Shown: positions 34,834 to 45,466, counted from the stretch's first letter. The stretch: 64,000 nt of DNA from Proteus alimentorum (GCF_002607735.1 NZ_NBVR01000039.1:165201-229200), one strand, 5' to 3'. The notes: generated by a model from the sequence alone, not told the origin. Numbers and translations are program-made.

Positions 34834-36324
34834 TTAGTTTCCTGATGTTTCACTATCATCTAATGAAACTTGTTTTGCTGATGCGAAAAGCGGTGCTGTC
34901 ATTGTTCCTGCAATAACAACAGACATTGCGCCAATCACTCCGTAGAAGAAGAAATTAAGATCACTGCCGTAACGCGCGGCTAATACAGCAATAATACTGA
35001 CAATGATCCCGACAACCGCACTACCTGCATTCGCGCGTTTAACAAAAATACCCAGCATAAACAATCCGGTCATTGGGCCCCCCATTAAACCAATCAGACT
35101 ATTAAAGGCATCCCAAATTTCAGATTCATCAGATAAAACTAACCAGATTGCAGCCAAGCTACTGAAGACGCCAGCAACAATAATGACCAATCTTGCGACT
35201 TTCATCTTTTGTTCAGCACTGCGTTCAGATTTACTTAAGCGAGTATAAATATCAGAGTTAAAACAGCTTGAGATACTGTTTAAGCTACTCGAAATACTGG
35301 ATTGAGCCGCAGCAAAAATAGCTGCAATAATTAATCCAGCAATACCAACAGGCATTTCAGTCACAATAAACAGAGGCAAAATTCCCCCCGTATTAAAGCC
35401 TTCAGGTAAGAAATTAGGATTTTGTTTGTAATACACAAACAAGGCAGATCCAATAGCAAAGAAGAAGATAGGAATAATGGCAACTAATTTCGCATTTGTT
35501 ATCAGTGTACGTTTTGTTTCTTCAATGGAATCCGTCACAATATAGCGCTGTACAACATCCTGACTTGCTGTAAACTGTTGAATATTGGCAAATAAAAATC
35601 CGATCATCAAAACAGGAATAGTGCTATCAGTCCAACTCCAACGAAATTGAGTCGTAGGGAAGAATTTATCGGCTTGTGATGTTGCAGTGAAAATTTCACT
35701 AATTCCGCCATCAACTTTAAAGCAGATCATAATAAAAATAAGAACTGCACCACCTGAAAGTAATAACCCTTGAATAACGTCAGTCCAAATAACCCCTTCA
35801 ATTCCGCCCATCCATGTATAAATAATACATAGCAAGCTAATCAGTACGATTAAAACAACGGGGTCTATACCCATAAAAGGACGAAGAGCAAGTACCGTTA
35901 AATACGTAATAATAGCGACTCGACCAATATGGAATAACATAAATGAAAGGCTGGCAAATAAACGACTGCGTACATCAAAACGGGCTTCTAAATACTCATA
36001 AGCCGAAGTGATTTTTAATTTTCTAAAGAAAGGAATGTAAAAATAAAAAACTAAAGGCAAAATAGCAATAGCCAAATATTGCCCGATAATAAACGTCCAG
36101 TCGGAGGTATAGGCTTTTGCTGGGATCGACATAAAAGTAATTGAACTTAAAGTAGTCGCAAAGACAGAAACCCCAGCCGCCCAACCAGGCACTCGACCTC
36201 CTCCACGAAAATAATCATCCGCTGTTTTTTGGCGTTTAGAGAAATAAACACCCACGAGTAACATTGCTGCCAAATAACCAAACAGCACTGCATAGTTAAT
36301 AAAACCAAAATCATGTAATTGCAT
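34834..36324 (-). CDS. siaT: Sodium:sialic acid symporter SiaT
   Basis: This is a 496-residue sodium:solute symporter (SSS family, LeuT fold). From memory it is very like the P. mirabilis SiaT whose structure is known. The reported substrate residues are present at the same numbers: Ser60, Thr63, Gln82 and Arg135 (FHIGRVAII). So are the sodium ligands: Asp182 (IWTDVIQG) and the Ser-rich helix 8 (AAAQSSISSSLNSISS) for the Na2 and Na3 sites. It imports N-acetylneuraminate with sodium, a different solution from the MFS NanT of E. coli. It lies between nanK and nanQ. Confidence 0.93.
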   Translation of the reverse strand: MQLHDFGFINYAVLFGYLAAMLLVGVYFSKRQKTADDYFRGGGRVPGWAAGVSVFATTLSSITFMSIPAKAYTSDWTFIIGQYLAIAILPLVFYFYIPFFRKLKITSAYEYLEARFDVRSRLFASLSFMLFHIGRVAIITYLTVLALRPFMGIDPVVLIVLISLLCIIYTWMGGIEGVIWTDVIQGLLLSGGAVLIFIMICFKVDGGISEIFTATSQADKFFPTTQFRWSWTDSTIPVLMIGFLFANIQQFTASQDVVQRYIVTDSIEETKRTLITNAKLVAIIPIFFFAIGSALFVYYKQNPNFLPEGFNTGGILPLFIVTEMPVGIAGLIIAAIFAAAQSSISSSLNSISSCFNSDIYTRLSKSERSAEQKMKVARLVIIVAGVFSSLAAIWLVLSDESEIWDAFNSLIGLMGGPMTGLFMLGIFVKRANAGSAVVGIIVSIIAVLAARYGSDLNFFFYGVIGAMSVVIAGTMTAPLFASAKQVSLDDSETSGN

Positions 36325-36375
36325 TTTTTAGTCCTGCCATATGTAGGGTAAAAGGTAAGTTTTACGACAGTTTTT

Positions 36376-37245
36376 TTATTGCTCTCTAGCCCAAAGGACA
36401 GCGCCCCAGAGCCCGGCATCATGATGATAGTGAGCCGATAATATCGGCACTTGTAATGCAACTGGTTGCTTTATCTGGGCAGCTTGAACGAGTTCGATAT
36501 ATCCCTTTGCTAGCCCAACACTTCCCCCAAGAACGACACAATCAGCATCCGTTGTTGCTTTAATATCGGTCACCAAATTTGCAATGGTGTTTGCTGAACG
36601 TTCAATAATTGATTTTGCTTGTGAATTTCCCTGATGAAAGGCAGCAAAAATCGCTTTTGCATCTTTTCCGGCTAGCTCCTCTGTCGCTTGCGACGCAATT
36701 GCACGGCCAGAAGCGATTGTTTCAACACAACCATAGCGACCACAACCACAAAGTGGACCATGAGGATCAGCAAGCGTGTGACCTAAATGGCCTGCTATAC
36801 CTCGCTTTCCAGTAGAAAGTTGTCCTTGTTGAATGACGCCACCGCCGACACCTGTCGATACGGTGATAAATGCCATATCAGAAATAGTGTCACGGCGATG
36901 ATCATATTCAGCCCATGTGGCTGCTTGAGCATCGTTGAGTAGCCAACAAGGCAATCCGGTGAGTGCAAAAAGTGTTTCTTTTAAAGGAAAATCTTTTAGC
37001 CCACCTAAATTATCAGGATTCAACGCGGTCAAAATGCCATTGCAAATAATCCCTGTTGATGCAACAGCAACGCTATCTGCATAGCGTTTTAGCGGTGTAG
37101 TAATAGCAACTAAGGCTTCATAAAGTTGCATTGGTGATGCACTTGCAGGTGTAGCTATCTGAGTATGTTGTGTCAGTTGGTTATCTCGACTAATTAGTGC
37201 CGCCGAGATTTTTGTTCCTCCAATATCAATGGCTAATGTATTCAT
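36376..37245 (-). CDS. nanK: N-acetylmannosamine kinase
   Basis: This is a 289-residue ROK-family kinase. The ATP phosphate loop [14 protein letters not shown] (residues 5-18) opens it. [12 protein letters not shown] is the central sugar-binding motif. [24 protein letters not shown] holds the ROK zinc-binding His and three Cys. It phosphorylates N-acetylmannosamine at O6. Its start overlaps the nanE stop by four bases, so NanE and NanK are coupled. Confidence 0.92.
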   Translation of the reverse strand: MNTLAIDIGGTKISAALISRDNQLTQHTQIATPASASPMQLYEALVAITTPLKRYADSVAVASTGIICNGILTALNPDNLGGLKDFPLKETLFALTGLPCWLLNDAQAATWAEYDHRRDTISDMAFITVSTGVGGGVIQQGQLSTGKRGIAGHLGHTLADPHGPLCGCGRYGCVETIASGRAIASQATEELAGKDAKAIFAAFHQGNSQAKSIIERSANTIANLVTDIKATTDADCVVLGGSVGLAKGYIELVQAAQIKQPVALQVPILSAHYHHDAGLWGAVLWAREQ

Positions 37246-37940
37246 TTATCTAACTCCTGCTGCCACTTTAATGCCTGAGTAAACCAATCACAGACATGCT
37301 CAAGACGCGTTATTGCAGAGCCTACCGTGACAGCCCAAGCACCGGCTTGCATTCCCCTTGCGGCTATCATTGGTGTGTTATAACGTCCTTCGGCAATCAC
37401 TCTGCATCCCTTTTCTGCCAATGCCGTAACCAGCTGTAAGTCAGGTAACTTTGGTATTTCACCACCGGTATAACCCGACATCGTTGAACCAATAAATTCA
37501 GTGCCTAACTCTTGGCAATACATACCTTCATCAAAGGTGGCGCAATCTGCCATCGCCAATTTTCCTAAATGATGAATATGAGTTAATAACGTTTTCACGG
37601 GTACAGGACGTACACGATCAGTACCATCAAAGGCAATAATATCGGCGCCCGCTTTAGCCAAGTCATCAACATCACTAAGCCATGGCGTGATCCTCACTGA
37701 GCTATCAGGTAAATCACGCTTCACGATGCCAATAATCGGCACATCAATAAGAGGACGAGTTGCTCTTAAATTATCAATTCCCTCAATACGCACTGCGATT
37801 GCTCCCGCATTTACCGCAGCTTGAGCCATTGCAGCAACAATCTCTGGCTTATCCATTGGGCTATTATCAACCGGTTGGCAAGAGACAATTAGCCCACCTT
37901 TTTGTTGAATATCTTTAGTCATCTTTTCAATTAGCGCCAT
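37242..37940 (-). CDS. nanE: N-acetylmannosamine-6-phosphate 2-epimerase
   Basis: This is a 232-residue TIM-barrel epimerase of the NanE family. The family segments are [40 protein letters not shown], the ADCATFDEG acid, and [19 protein letters not shown] for the phosphate site. It converts N-acetylmannosamine 6-phosphate to N-acetylglucosamine 6-phosphate, feeding the NagA/NagB route. It is the first gene of the nanE-nanK-siaT-nanQ transcript; a CRP site and an operator lie just upstream. Confidence 0.94.
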   Translation of the reverse strand: MALIEKMTKDIQQKGGLIVSCQPVDNSPMDKPEIVAAMAQAAVNAGAIAVRIEGIDNLRATRPLIDVPIIGIVKRDLPDSSVRITPWLSDVDDLAKAGADIIAFDGTDRVRPVPVKTLLTHIHHLGKLAMADCATFDEGMYCQELGTEFIGSTMSGYTGGEIPKLPDLQLVTALAEKGCRVIAEGRYNTPMIAARGMQAGAWAVTVGSAITRLEHVCDWFTQALKWQQELDK

Positions 37941-37973
37941 TTTGAACTCACTGTTCTCTTCTTTTGAAATGTA

Positions 37974-38002
37974 ACTCCAAATTATAGTATTTTACGGAGT
38001 TT
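37974..38002 (-). promoter_or_regulatory. nanE promoter operator (AACTCC-N17-GGAGTT)
   Basis: The inverted repeat AACTCC / GGAGTT with a 17-base spacer encloses a minus-strand -10 box TATAAT (37982-37987). The same arrangement with the same spacer lies at the nanM promoter (40144-40170). Overlap with the -10 box fits a repressor, most likely the cluster's RpiR-family protein. Confidence 0.65.
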
Positions 38003-38030
38003 AATTTCTCAATCAGAAAAACAGTAATTT

Positions 38031-38046
38031 GTGAAGAAGATCAAAC
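38031..38046 (-). promoter_or_regulatory. CRP site of the nanE promoter
   Basis: TGTGA-AGAAGA-TCAAA matches the CRP consensus TGTGA-N6-TCACA except in two bases. Its centre is about 63 bp upstream of the start site predicted from the TATAAT box, a normal class I activator position. Confidence 0.65.
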
Positions 38047-38149
38047 AATAGCCAAGCTTTCGCAACTCACTGATAAATAGATAAAATAAAAAGTAGAGTG
38101 ATGTTCCCACCACTCTTCCTCTTTTTTATTCTGCTTTACTTAACTTAAA

Positions 38150-38845
38150 TTAGAAATGGAACTGCAACCCGACTCGATAACGTGTCTGACGAGCATCACT
38201 AAGAGGGCTTACCGCCATATTGCCAACTTCAATATAAGGTGTGAAAGTACTGTTGATTTGATAAGAGAAAGCAACGTTATGTTCATAATTACGTTTTTTA
38301 TTATCATATTTTATGGCGTCGCTATACATTTGAGTATAATCATATTCCACTTTAAATTTGTTATATTTATAACCGATAAAACCATCAAGACGATTTGTTT
38401 TTTCATCATCAACCCCTTGTTTTGTTTTACGGGCATAATCAAAACGATAACGTCCTGCAATATATAAACCATTATCAAAGTTATATTGTGCTTTTAAATA
38501 AGGTTTATATATAGAAGTATCTGTTACGGTTTCAAAAATAAGGCCAGGCTGCAATGTAATATTGCTATTTAGTTTATAGTTATAACTTAATCCCATTTCA
38601 ATCGCATTATTAACAACATCACTAAATAGCTTATCTTTTTCACCATCAACACCACCGGATTTAACGCTAGCATCAATATAAAAACCAATGCCATTCGAAA
38701 AAGAGTGAATAAATGCAATTCTATCTTTATTAATTCGAGTAGAGTCTGCATATTCATGACGGAAATCTAATGTAGTCGCATATAATTGAGATGACATTAA
38801 TAAAGTACAGCATGACAATAAAAGTTTTTTCTTTTTATTTAGCAT
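38150..38845 (-). CDS. nanC: KdgM/NanC-family outer membrane porin
   Basis: This protein of about 231 residues has a signal peptide (KKKKLLLSCCTLLMSSQLYA) followed by TLDFRHEYADSTRINKDRIAFIHSF, the opening of KdgM/NanC porins. It ends in YRVGLQFHF, the terminal aromatic of a beta-barrel. The family forms narrow 12-stranded channels for acidic sugars: KdgM for oligogalacturonates, NanC for sialic acid. The setting next to nanM and nanE points to NanC. The frame opens at a TTG five codons earlier; the ATG at 38845 is preferred. It follows nanM with an intercistronic hairpin between. Confidence 0.78.
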   Translation of the reverse strand: MLNKKKKLLLSCCTLLMSSQLYATTLDFRHEYADSTRINKDRIAFIHSFSNGIGFYIDASVKSGGVDGEKDKLFSDVVNNAIEMGLSYNYKLNSNITLQPGLIFETVTDTSIYKPYLKAQYNFDNGLYIAGRYRFDYARKTKQGVDDEKTNRLDGFIGYKYNKFKVEYDYTQMYSDAIKYDNKKRNYEHNVAFSYQINSTFTPYIEVGNMAVSPLSDARQTRYRVGLQFHF

Positions 38846-38865
38846 AATGTTTATCCACAAAGGTG

Positions 38866-38893
38866 AGATCCCCTGAATTAATCAAGGAGATCT
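38866..38893 (-). other. Intercistronic hairpin nanM - nanC
   Basis: AGATCTCC and GGGGATCT on the minus strand pair over about nine positions around an AT-rich loop, in the gap between nanM and the porin gene. No T-run follows, so it more likely affects mRNA stability or porin translation than terminates. Confidence 0.4.
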
Positions 38894-38927
38894 TTATGAA
38901 TTATTTTAATTTATATGTAGGAAGAGA

Positions 38928-40085
38928 TTATTCAATAATTAATTGTTTATCTTTCATCGTTAAAGTAATAACTGAATTAACAGCTTCACCTTTATTTGTT
39001 TCGCCTCCAATTAAATAAAGTGAATTATCATGTGAAACAGTAACGCCATAACCAAGAGGAAGAGGTAATTCACCAATAACTTTCCATTGATTATTAATAA
39101 AGCCATAAATTTCTTTATGCCATGCCTTTTCTAACCCTTGATGCGCAAAGTAATGTTGCTGTGCATAGTTTGCCTGTGCTCCCGGAAAATTAGCCCCACC
39201 AGCAACAAGTAAAGTGTGCATACTATAACCTGCAAATGCACCCGCTAAACCATCTTGCCGCTGATTAGGTGTAGGATCAGGTAGTTTCTGAACAACAGAA
39301 TTCCACTGTAACTGATTATTTTTTAATGTGGCGGTTTGTACTTCACTAGTGCGTAATCCTGGCTTTATTTCACCATTGATTAAAGTGATTTTATTGCCAT
39401 CATAAACTAGTGAAGAACCTGCTGTTCCATTAAATGGCATAACACCTAATAATCTCCATTGATTATTTTTAGCATTATATTCCATTATATTTCGATTAAA
39501 AAAATAACCTTCTGCTGGCTTATTAAAATAATCACTAATGACTTTTTTATTTTCAGTTTCATTTGATTTAGTTCGATTTAAATCAATGAAATAACCGTCA
39601 AATATTTGTTGATTAACACCGCCAATAATAATAGCTTGATCATTGTTAATATTAATTCCTGTGTGCCCAACTAATCCATAAGGTGCTCGTGTATTGATCT
39701 TTTCCCATTTATTTTCTTTTGGTGAATAGCGATAAACATCTGTAAGCGCACTCATTGTTTCGCTATTTTCATTTTCTTTCCCAGCGCCACCAATAATATA
39801 AATATCGTTATCTAGTGTTAGTGCAATAGCTTGGTCTCTTTGTGTTCCGGGAAAATCTGCTATTTTTTCCCATTGTTTCATCGAACTATTGAGATCAAGC
39901 TTATACCATGATTTTCCCGCTGTACCTAAACCAACATAAATAACATTTTCGCTGATTGTTCCCGCGCCACTTTTAAATGTCATAGGCAAATCAGGAAGTT
40001 TTTCTGCAAAACTAATAGATGTGAATATTGCCGACACCAGCATTACAGAAAGACAGGAGTAAGGTATTTTCTTTATTCTGTTCAT
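38928..40085 (-). CDS. nanM: N-acetylneuraminate epimerase (mutarotase)
   Basis: This is a 385-residue periplasmic protein with a signal peptide (ending near SISFA) and six kelch-type repeats (for example DIYIIGGAGKENENS, QAIIIGGVNQQIF, HTLLVAGGANFPGAQANYA, SLYLIGGETNKGE). GGANFPGA and the QDGLAGAFAG region are NanM-specific. It speeds conversion of alpha- to beta-N-acetylneuraminate released by sialidases, which helps fast uptake. It has its own promoter with the operator and CRP site listed at 40144 and 40198, and is followed by the porin. Confidence 0.92.
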   Translation of the reverse strand: MNRIKKIPYSCLSVMLVSAIFTSISFAEKLPDLPMTFKSGAGTISENVIYVGLGTAGKSWYKLDLNSSMKQWEKIADFPGTQRDQAIALTLDNDIYIIGGAGKENENSETMSALTDVYRYSPKENKWEKINTRAPYGLVGHTGININNDQAIIIGGVNQQIFDGYFIDLNRTKSNETENKKVISDYFNKPAEGYFFNRNIMEYNAKNNQWRLLGVMPFNGTAGSSLVYDGNKITLINGEIKPGLRTSEVQTATLKNNQLQWNSVVQKLPDPTPNQRQDGLAGAFAGYSMHTLLVAGGANFPGAQANYAQQHYFAHQGLEKAWHKEIYGFINNQWKVIGELPLPLGYGVTVSHDNSLYLIGGETNKGEAVNSVITLTMKDKQLIIE

Positions 40086-40143
40086 ACTTATTAGCTCTTA
40101 TTATTGTCATCAAGTAGGGTATTTTTCTTGTATCTTGAATATC

Positions 40144-40170
40144 ACTCCAATATATAATTATTTTCGGAGT
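40144..40170 (-). promoter_or_regulatory. nanM promoter operator (ACTCC-N17-GGAGT)
   Basis: ACTCC and GGAGT are separated by exactly 17 bases, as at nanE, and the arms continue alike (CTCCAA.., ..CGGAGTTAA). The repeat encloses a minus-strand -10-like TATATT (40149-40154). It is shared control by the nan regulator, inferred from this match. Confidence 0.65.
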
Positions 40171-40197
40171 TAAACTTCAAATCGATCTTTTCTGAAT

Positions 40198-40213
40198 TGT
40201 GAAGGCGATCAAA
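40198..40213 (-). promoter_or_regulatory. CRP site of the nanM promoter
   Basis: TGTGA-AGGCGA-TCAAA sits at the same distance from the operator and from the predicted start (about -63) as its counterpart at nanE. This points to catabolite control of sialic acid uptake. Confidence 0.65.
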
Positions 40214-40707
40214 ATGTCTATTTTTTAACCTTCTATTTTCACAGCTTTACTTAAGCTAAATTTAGGGATAAAAAACTGACAGTTGAATAAAAAATAGTCA
40301 TAAAAATTTATTGTTGAGATTTTATGCAGAATATAATGTCATTTCTTTTACAGTAAAAATTTTTATGATAAAGGTAAAAATGGAGTTTTATTTCAAATGC
40401 CTTTTTAATCGATTTAATGCTCATTTTTACCCTGTGTGTTAATTGAAAAATTAGTTATTTAACATGATGAAAATCAAACTAATTTGTTATTTTTTAATAT
40501 AATTTGTATCCGCATTGTTAGTATGGATTTATTTTTTTTCCTCGTTATAATCACCAACGTCATTTTAAGTAGTAGTTCATCACATTGAGTTCATAAAACG
40601 ATACTCAGGTCTGTCTTGAATGATTGAAAAATGAAATCTTATCTTTACTGGACGTTTTTTAAACGCCCGGTACGGATGTTATTTATCAATTTATCAAGGA
40701 GACACTG

Positions 40708-43700
40708 ATGCAAATCAGTCGTAGATCGTTCTTTAAGATCTGTGCTGGCGGTATGGCAGGCACATCTGCTGCATTACTAGGCTTAGCACCTGAAGTATCT
40801 ATTGCGAACGCTCGCCAATATAAATTATTACGTTCCGTTGAAACTCGTAATAACTGCACTTATTGTTCTGTGGGTTGCGGTATTTTGATGTATAGCCTTG
40901 GGGATGGCGCAAAGAATGTCGATAAAAGTATTTATCACATTGAAGGCGACCCTGATCATCCTGTTAGCCGTGGCTCTTTATGCCCGAAAGGCGCAGGGCT
41001 TGTCGATTATATCCACAGTGAAAATCGCCTGAAATATCCTGAATATCGTAGACCCGGCTCTGATAAGTGGGAGCGTATTTCATGGAATGAAGCGATTGAT
41101 AAAATCGCACGCTTAATGAAAAAAGATCGCGATGAAAACTTTGTTACCCATAATGAAAAAGGGCAAGAAGTTAACCGCTGGCTAACAACCGGTATGCTTT
41201 GTTCATCTGCTGCCAGTAATGAAACAGGCATTCTAGATAATAAATTTTCTCGTTCATTAGGCATGATTGCTATCGATTGTCAGGCGAGACTTTGCCATGC
41301 ACCAACCGTTGCTGCATTAGCGCCAACCTTCGGTCGAGGAGCAATGACCAATAACTGGGTTGATATTAAAAACGCTAACGTTGTGCTGATCATGGGCGGT
41401 AACCCCGCTGAAGCGCATCCAGTCGGTTTTAAATGGGTTATCGAAGCTAAAATTAAGAACAATGCGAAGGTTATCGTTGTCGATCCTCGTTTTAACCGTA
41501 GTGCTTCCGTTGCCGACCTCTACTCTCCTATTCGTGCAGGCTCTGATACTGCGTTTTTATTAGGTGTGATTAATTACCTTATCGAACACAATAAAATTCA
41601 GCATGAATATGTGAAAGCCTATACCAATGCTTCATTAATTGTACGTGAAGATTTTAGCTTTGAGGAAGGTCTTTTCAGTGGGTTTGATAAAGAGAACCAA
41701 AGCTACGATAAAACCTCATGGCACTATGAACTTGATGAGAAAGGTTTGGCATTAAGAGATAATTCACTACAACATCCTCGTTGTGTGTGGAATCTTTTAA
41801 AACAACATGTTTCACGCTATACCCCTGAAATTGTTACCACACTTTGTGGTACGCCATTAGAAGATTTCACCTATATCTGTGAAGCCCTTGCGTCTACTAG
41901 CGTAAAAGACCGAACCTCAACTATTTTGTATGCCCTTGGTTGGACACACCATACAGGAGGCGCGCAAACTATCCGTGCAGCAGGTATGATCCAGTTATTA
42001 TTAGGTAACGTGGGTATGCCGGGTGGCGGTGTCAATGCATTACGTGGGCACTCTAATATCCAAGGTTATAGCGATTTGGGTTTATTATCATTAAACCTAC
42101 CAGGTTATATGCCTCTGCCTAATGAAAAACAGACATCATTAGAAACTTACTTATCCCAAGTGACACCCAAAACAGTGGTTGCAGACCAAGTTAACTACTG
42201 GAAAAGAACCCCTGATTTCTTTATTAGTTTGCTAAAAAGCTTCTGGGGTGAGCACGCCACGGCTCAAAATGAGTGGGGCTATCATTGGTTACCGAAATGG
42301 GATAAAAGCTACGACATCATGGCGCAAACCCAATTGATGATCGATGGCAAAATGAATGGCTATATCGTTCAAGGTTTTAACCCATTAGCCGCCTTTGCAG
42401 ATAAAAATAAATGCAGTGCTGCCTTAGCCAAATTGAAATATATGGTGGTTATCGATCCGTTAGTCACAGAATCGTCTAACTTCTGGCAAAATCACGGCGA
42501 AATGAATGATGTCACACCTGCAGATATTCAAACTGAAATCTTCCGTTTACCATCTTCTTGTTTTGCAGAAGAAAATGGCTCAATTGCAAACTCAGGCCGC
42601 TGGCTACAATGGCACTGGGCTGGCGCTAAACCACCAGCACAAGCATGGCACGATGGTAAAATTTTAGGGCATCTGTTGATGCGTCTACGCGAGCTTTATC
42701 GCGAAGAAGGCGGTGTTTGTCCTGAACCTGTCATGAATCTGTCTTGGAACTACGTTGACCCTTACGATCCTCAGCCTGAAGAAGTCGCAAAAGAGGCAAA
42801 TGGTCAAGCAATGCAAGATATCTTTGATGAAACAGGCAAATTGTTGTTTAAAAAAGGACAACAGCTTGATGGTTTCCATCAACTGAAATCCGACGGTTCA
42901 ACAGCCAGTTTCTGTTGGGTTTATTCCGGTTGCTGGACTGAAAAAGGCAACCAAATGGCCAACCGTGATAACGCCGATCCATCAGGTTTAGGTTGTACGC
43001 CGGGTTGGGCGTTTGCATGGCCTCAAAACCGCCGAGTGTTATATAACCGTGCATCTGTTGACCCACAAGGTCAACCATGGGATGAAAAACGCCAATTGAT
43101 CAAATGGAATGGTAATCAATGGGTTGGCCCTGATGTGCCAGACTATAGCAACGCAGCCCCTAATAGCGGTGTAGGTCCTTTTATTATGCAGCCGGAAGGT
43201 ATGGGACGCTTGTTTGCCGTTGATAAAATGGCTGATGGTCCATTCCCCGAATTCTATGAACCATTTGAATCACCAACAGAAGAGAATATTCTGCACCCGA
43301 ACGTCTCTCGTAACCCTGTTGCACGGTTATACAGCTACGATGCCGAACATTTAGGTAAAGCGAATGAATTCCCTTATGTGGCAACAACCTATTCAATTAC
43401 TGAATTATTCCGCCATTGGACTAAACACTCTCTGATCAATGCCATTGCACAGCCTGATCAATTTATTGAGATTGGTGAGCAGCTTGCTTCACGCAAAGGC
43501 ATTGTGGCAGGTGATGAAGTTAAAGTCAGCGCTAAACGTGGCTATATCAAAGCCAAAGCCGTGGTCACTAAGCGTATTAGACCACTGACGATTAATGGCA
43601 AAGTGGTTGATACTATCGGTATTCCTTGTCACTGGGGCTTTGAGGGTGCGACTCGCAAAGGTTTCCTTGCCAACACATTAACGCCATCAGTGGGTGATGC

Positions 43701-43755
43701 AAACTCATTCACACCTGAATATAAAGCGTTTTTAGTTAATATCGAAAAGGCATAA
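40708..43755 (+). CDS. fdoG: Respiratory formate dehydrogenase, alpha subunit (Cys form)
   Basis: This is a 1015-residue molybdoenzyme of the FdnG/FdoG group. It has a Tat signal ([23 protein letters not shown]), a [4Fe-4S] motif ([13 protein letters not shown], with a later C in GSLCPKGAG) and the molybdopterin domains. The active-site ligand, Sec196 in E. coli, is Cys196 here: the codon is TGC (41293-41295) in the segment [20 protein letters not shown]. The frame runs through without any TGA. It oxidises formate in the periplasm and feeds quinone through FdoH and FdoI. FdoG rather than FdnG is a guess; no fdhE is adjacent. Confidence 0.9.
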   Translation: MQISRRSFFKICAGGMAGTSAALLGLAPEVSIANARQYKLLRSVETRNNCTYCSVGCGILMYSLGDGAKNVDKSIYHIEGDPDHPVSRGSLCPKGAGLVDYIHSENRLKYPEYRRPGSDKWERISWNEAIDKIARLMKKDRDENFVTHNEKGQEVNRWLTTGMLCSSAASNETGILDNKFSRSLGMIAIDCQARLCHAPTVAALAPTFGRGAMTNNWVDIKNANVVLIMGGNPAEAHPVGFKWVIEAKIKNNAKVIVVDPRFNRSASVADLYSPIRAGSDTAFLLGVINYLIEHNKIQHEYVKAYTNASLIVREDFSFEEGLFSGFDKENQSYDKTSWHYELDEKGLALRDNSLQHPRCVWNLLKQHVSRYTPEIVTTLCGTPLEDFTYICEALASTSVKDRTSTILYALGWTHHTGGAQTIRAAGMIQLLLGNVGMPGGGVNALRGHSNIQGYSDLGLLSLNLPGYMPLPNEKQTSLETYLSQVTPKTVVADQVNYWKRTPDFFISLLKSFWGEHATAQNEWGYHWLPKWDKSYDIMAQTQLMIDGKMNGYIVQGFNPLAAFADKNKCSAALAKLKYMVVIDPLVTESSNFWQNHGEMNDVTPADIQTEIFRLPSSCFAEENGSIANSGRWLQWHWAGAKPPAQAWHDGKILGHLLMRLRELYREEGGVCPEPVMNLSWNYVDPYDPQPEEVAKEANGQAMQDIFDETGKLLFKKGQQLDGFHQLKSDGSTASFCWVYSGCWTEKGNQMANRDNADPSGLGCTPGWAFAWPQNRRVLYNRASVDPQGQPWDEKRQLIKWNGNQWVGPDVPDYSNAAPNSGVGPFIMQPEGMGRLFAVDKMADGPFPEFYEPFESPTEENILHPNVSRNPVARLYSYDAEHLGKANEFPYVATTYSITELFRHWTKHSLINAIAQPDQFIEIGEQLASRKGIVAGDEVKVSAKRGYIKAKAVVTKRIRPLTINGKVVDTIGIPCHWGFEGATRKGFLANTLTPSVGDANSFTPEYKAFLVNIEKA

Positions 43756-43765
43756 GGGGAAACTG

Positions 43766-44695
43766 ATGTCATTACAATCTCAAGATATTATTCGTCGTTC
43801 GGCGACCAATTCCCTCACGCCAGCACCACAGGTACGTGACTTTAAAGAAGAAGTGGCAAAACTTATCGACGTAACAACCTGTATTGGCTGTAAAGCCTGT
43901 CAGGTGGCGTGTTCTGAATGGAACGATATTCGCGATAAAGTTGGTCTTAACGTCGGGGTTTACGATAATCCCATGGATTTAACCGCCAAATCTTGGACAG
44001 TGATGCGTTTTTCTGAAGTAGAAGAAAATGGCAAGCTGGAATGGTTAATTCGCAAAGATGGCTGTATGCACTGTGCTGATCCGGGCTGTTTAAAAGCATG
44101 CCCATCGGAAGGCGCTATTGTGCAATACGCTAACGGTATTGTCGATTTCCAATCTGAACACTGCATTGGTTGTGGCTACTGTATTGCTGGCTGCCCTTTC
44201 GATGTCCCTCGTATTAATGAAGAAGATAACCGCGCTTATAAATGCACATTGTGTGTTGATCGCGTTGAAGTAGGCCAAGAGCCTGCCTGTGTAAAAACCT
44301 GTCCTACCGGTGCCATTCATTTTGGCTCTAAAGAAGCAATGACGCATCTTGCCAATGAGCGCGTCGCTGAACTCAATACACGCGGTTATGACAAAGCCGG
44401 TTTATACGATCCACAAGGCGTTGGCGGAACTCATGTGATGTATGTTCTTCATCATGCGGATAGACCTAACTTGTATCATGGTTTACCAGAAAACCCAGAA
44501 ATTAGCTCAACAGTGAAATTCTGGAAAGGTATTTGGAAGCCATTAGCCGCAGTAGGTTTTGCTGCCACCTTTGCAGGTGCCATGTTCCATTATTTAGGTA
44601 TTGGCCCTAACCATACCACCGAAGAAGATGAAGAAGAGGCGCAAAAAGAGATGGAAGCATCACAAAATTCAGTGAATAAAGAGGAGCAGAAATAA
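43766..44695 (+). CDS. fdoH: Formate dehydrogenase iron-sulfur subunit
   Basis: This is a 309-residue subunit with four [4Fe-4S] groups: [38 protein letters not shown] and [20 protein letters not shown]. One C-terminal transmembrane helix ([24 protein letters not shown]) precedes an acidic tail. It carries electrons from the periplasmic alpha subunit to the cytochrome b subunit. It starts 11 bp after fdoG, and its last base overlaps the fdoI start. Confidence 0.94.
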   Translation: MSLQSQDIIRRSATNSLTPAPQVRDFKEEVAKLIDVTTCIGCKACQVACSEWNDIRDKVGLNVGVYDNPMDLTAKSWTVMRFSEVEENGKLEWLIRKDGCMHCADPGCLKACPSEGAIVQYANGIVDFQSEHCIGCGYCIAGCPFDVPRINEEDNRAYKCTLCVDRVEVGQEPACVKTCPTGAIHFGSKEAMTHLANERVAELNTRGYDKAGLYDPQGVGGTHVMYVLHHADRPNLYHGLPENPEISSTVKFWKGIWKPLAAVGFAATFAGAMFHYLGIGPNHTTEEDEEEAQKEMEASQNSVNKEEQK

Positions 44696-45351
44696 TGAAG
44701 AAGAAGAGCGATAAAATCCTTCGTCATACGGCCTCAGAGCGAATCAATCACTGGGTTGTGGCGATTTTCTTTGTCTTTACCACCTTTAGCGGGCTGGGCT
44801 TTTTCTTCCCATCTCTAAATTGGTTTATGAATATTTTAGGCACACCACAACTGTCGCGTTTACTGCATCCATTTACGGGTGTTGCGATGGTATTTTTCTT
44901 TATCTTTATGTTTTTTAGATACTTCAAATATAACTCTGTTGATAAAGATGATTTAGTGTGGGCAAAAAATATCCATAAAGTGCTGCAAAATGAAGAAGCA
45001 GGCGATATTGGGCATTACAACTTAGGTCAAAAAGGAATTTATTGGACATTAAGTCTCAGCCTGATTGTTCTGACCATTAGTGGGATAATTATTTGGCGTC
45101 CTTATTTTGCCGATTATTTCTCTATTCCGGTAATCCGCATTGCCTTACTGGCTCACTCACTGTCAGCCATCTTATTGATCATCACCGTGATTGTTCATGC
45201 TTATGCCGCATTTTGGGTAAAAGGTTCAATTCGTAGCATGATTGAAGGTTGGGTAACGCGTGGTTGGGCGAAAAAGCATCACCCACGTTGGTATCGTGAG
45301 ATTTTAGAAGAAGAGAAAAAAGAAGCAGAAAACAAATTAAATCAAAAATAA
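44695..45351 (+). CDS. fdoI: Formate dehydrogenase cytochrome b556 subunit
   Basis: This is a 218-residue four-helix cytochrome b of the FdnI/FdoI family. The heme-ligand His regions are visible in RINHWVVAIFFVFTTFSG, LLHPFTGVAMVFFFIFMF and LLIITVIVHAYAAFWVKGS. It reduces menaquinone or ubiquinone on the cytoplasmic side. It overlaps fdoH by one base (TAATG junction). A terminator follows. Confidence 0.94.
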   Translation: MKKKSDKILRHTASERINHWVVAIFFVFTTFSGLGFFFPSLNWFMNILGTPQLSRLLHPFTGVAMVFFFIFMFFRYFKYNSVDKDDLVWAKNIHKVLQNEEAGDIGHYNLGQKGIYWTLSLSLIVLTISGIIIWRPYFADYFSIPVIRIALLAHSLSAILLIITVIVHAYAAFWVKGSIRSMIEGWVTRGWAKKHHPRWYREILEEEKKEAENKLNQK

Positions 45352-45392
45352 TACACTGCTTTTGTTTTTATAAATAAAATAGATGTGAGAAA

Positions 45393-45420
45393 AAATGGAG
45401 GCTTAATGGCCTCCATTTCT
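45393..45420. terminator. Bidirectional terminator, fdoGHI / fimbrial operon
   Basis: AAATGGAGGC / GCCTCCATTT forms a 10-bp stem with a short loop. T-rich tails follow on both strands. It lies between the convergent formate dehydrogenase and fimbrial operons. Confidence 0.9.
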
Positions 45421-45466
45421 CTTTTTAATCAATATTAAACTTAATAGACTATTGTTCTATTTTTCT

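Larger units (their letters stand above)
40086..40707. promoter_or_regulatory. Intergenic region nanM / fdoG
   Basis: These 622 bp hold no gene. The nanM half contains an operator and a CRP site (separate entries). The fdoG half is AT-rich; a small hairpin-like sequence GGACGTTTTTTAAACGCCC lies around 40650-40668, and a good ribosome-binding site AAGGAG precedes fdoG. I see no clear FNR or NarL site. Confidence 0.6.
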
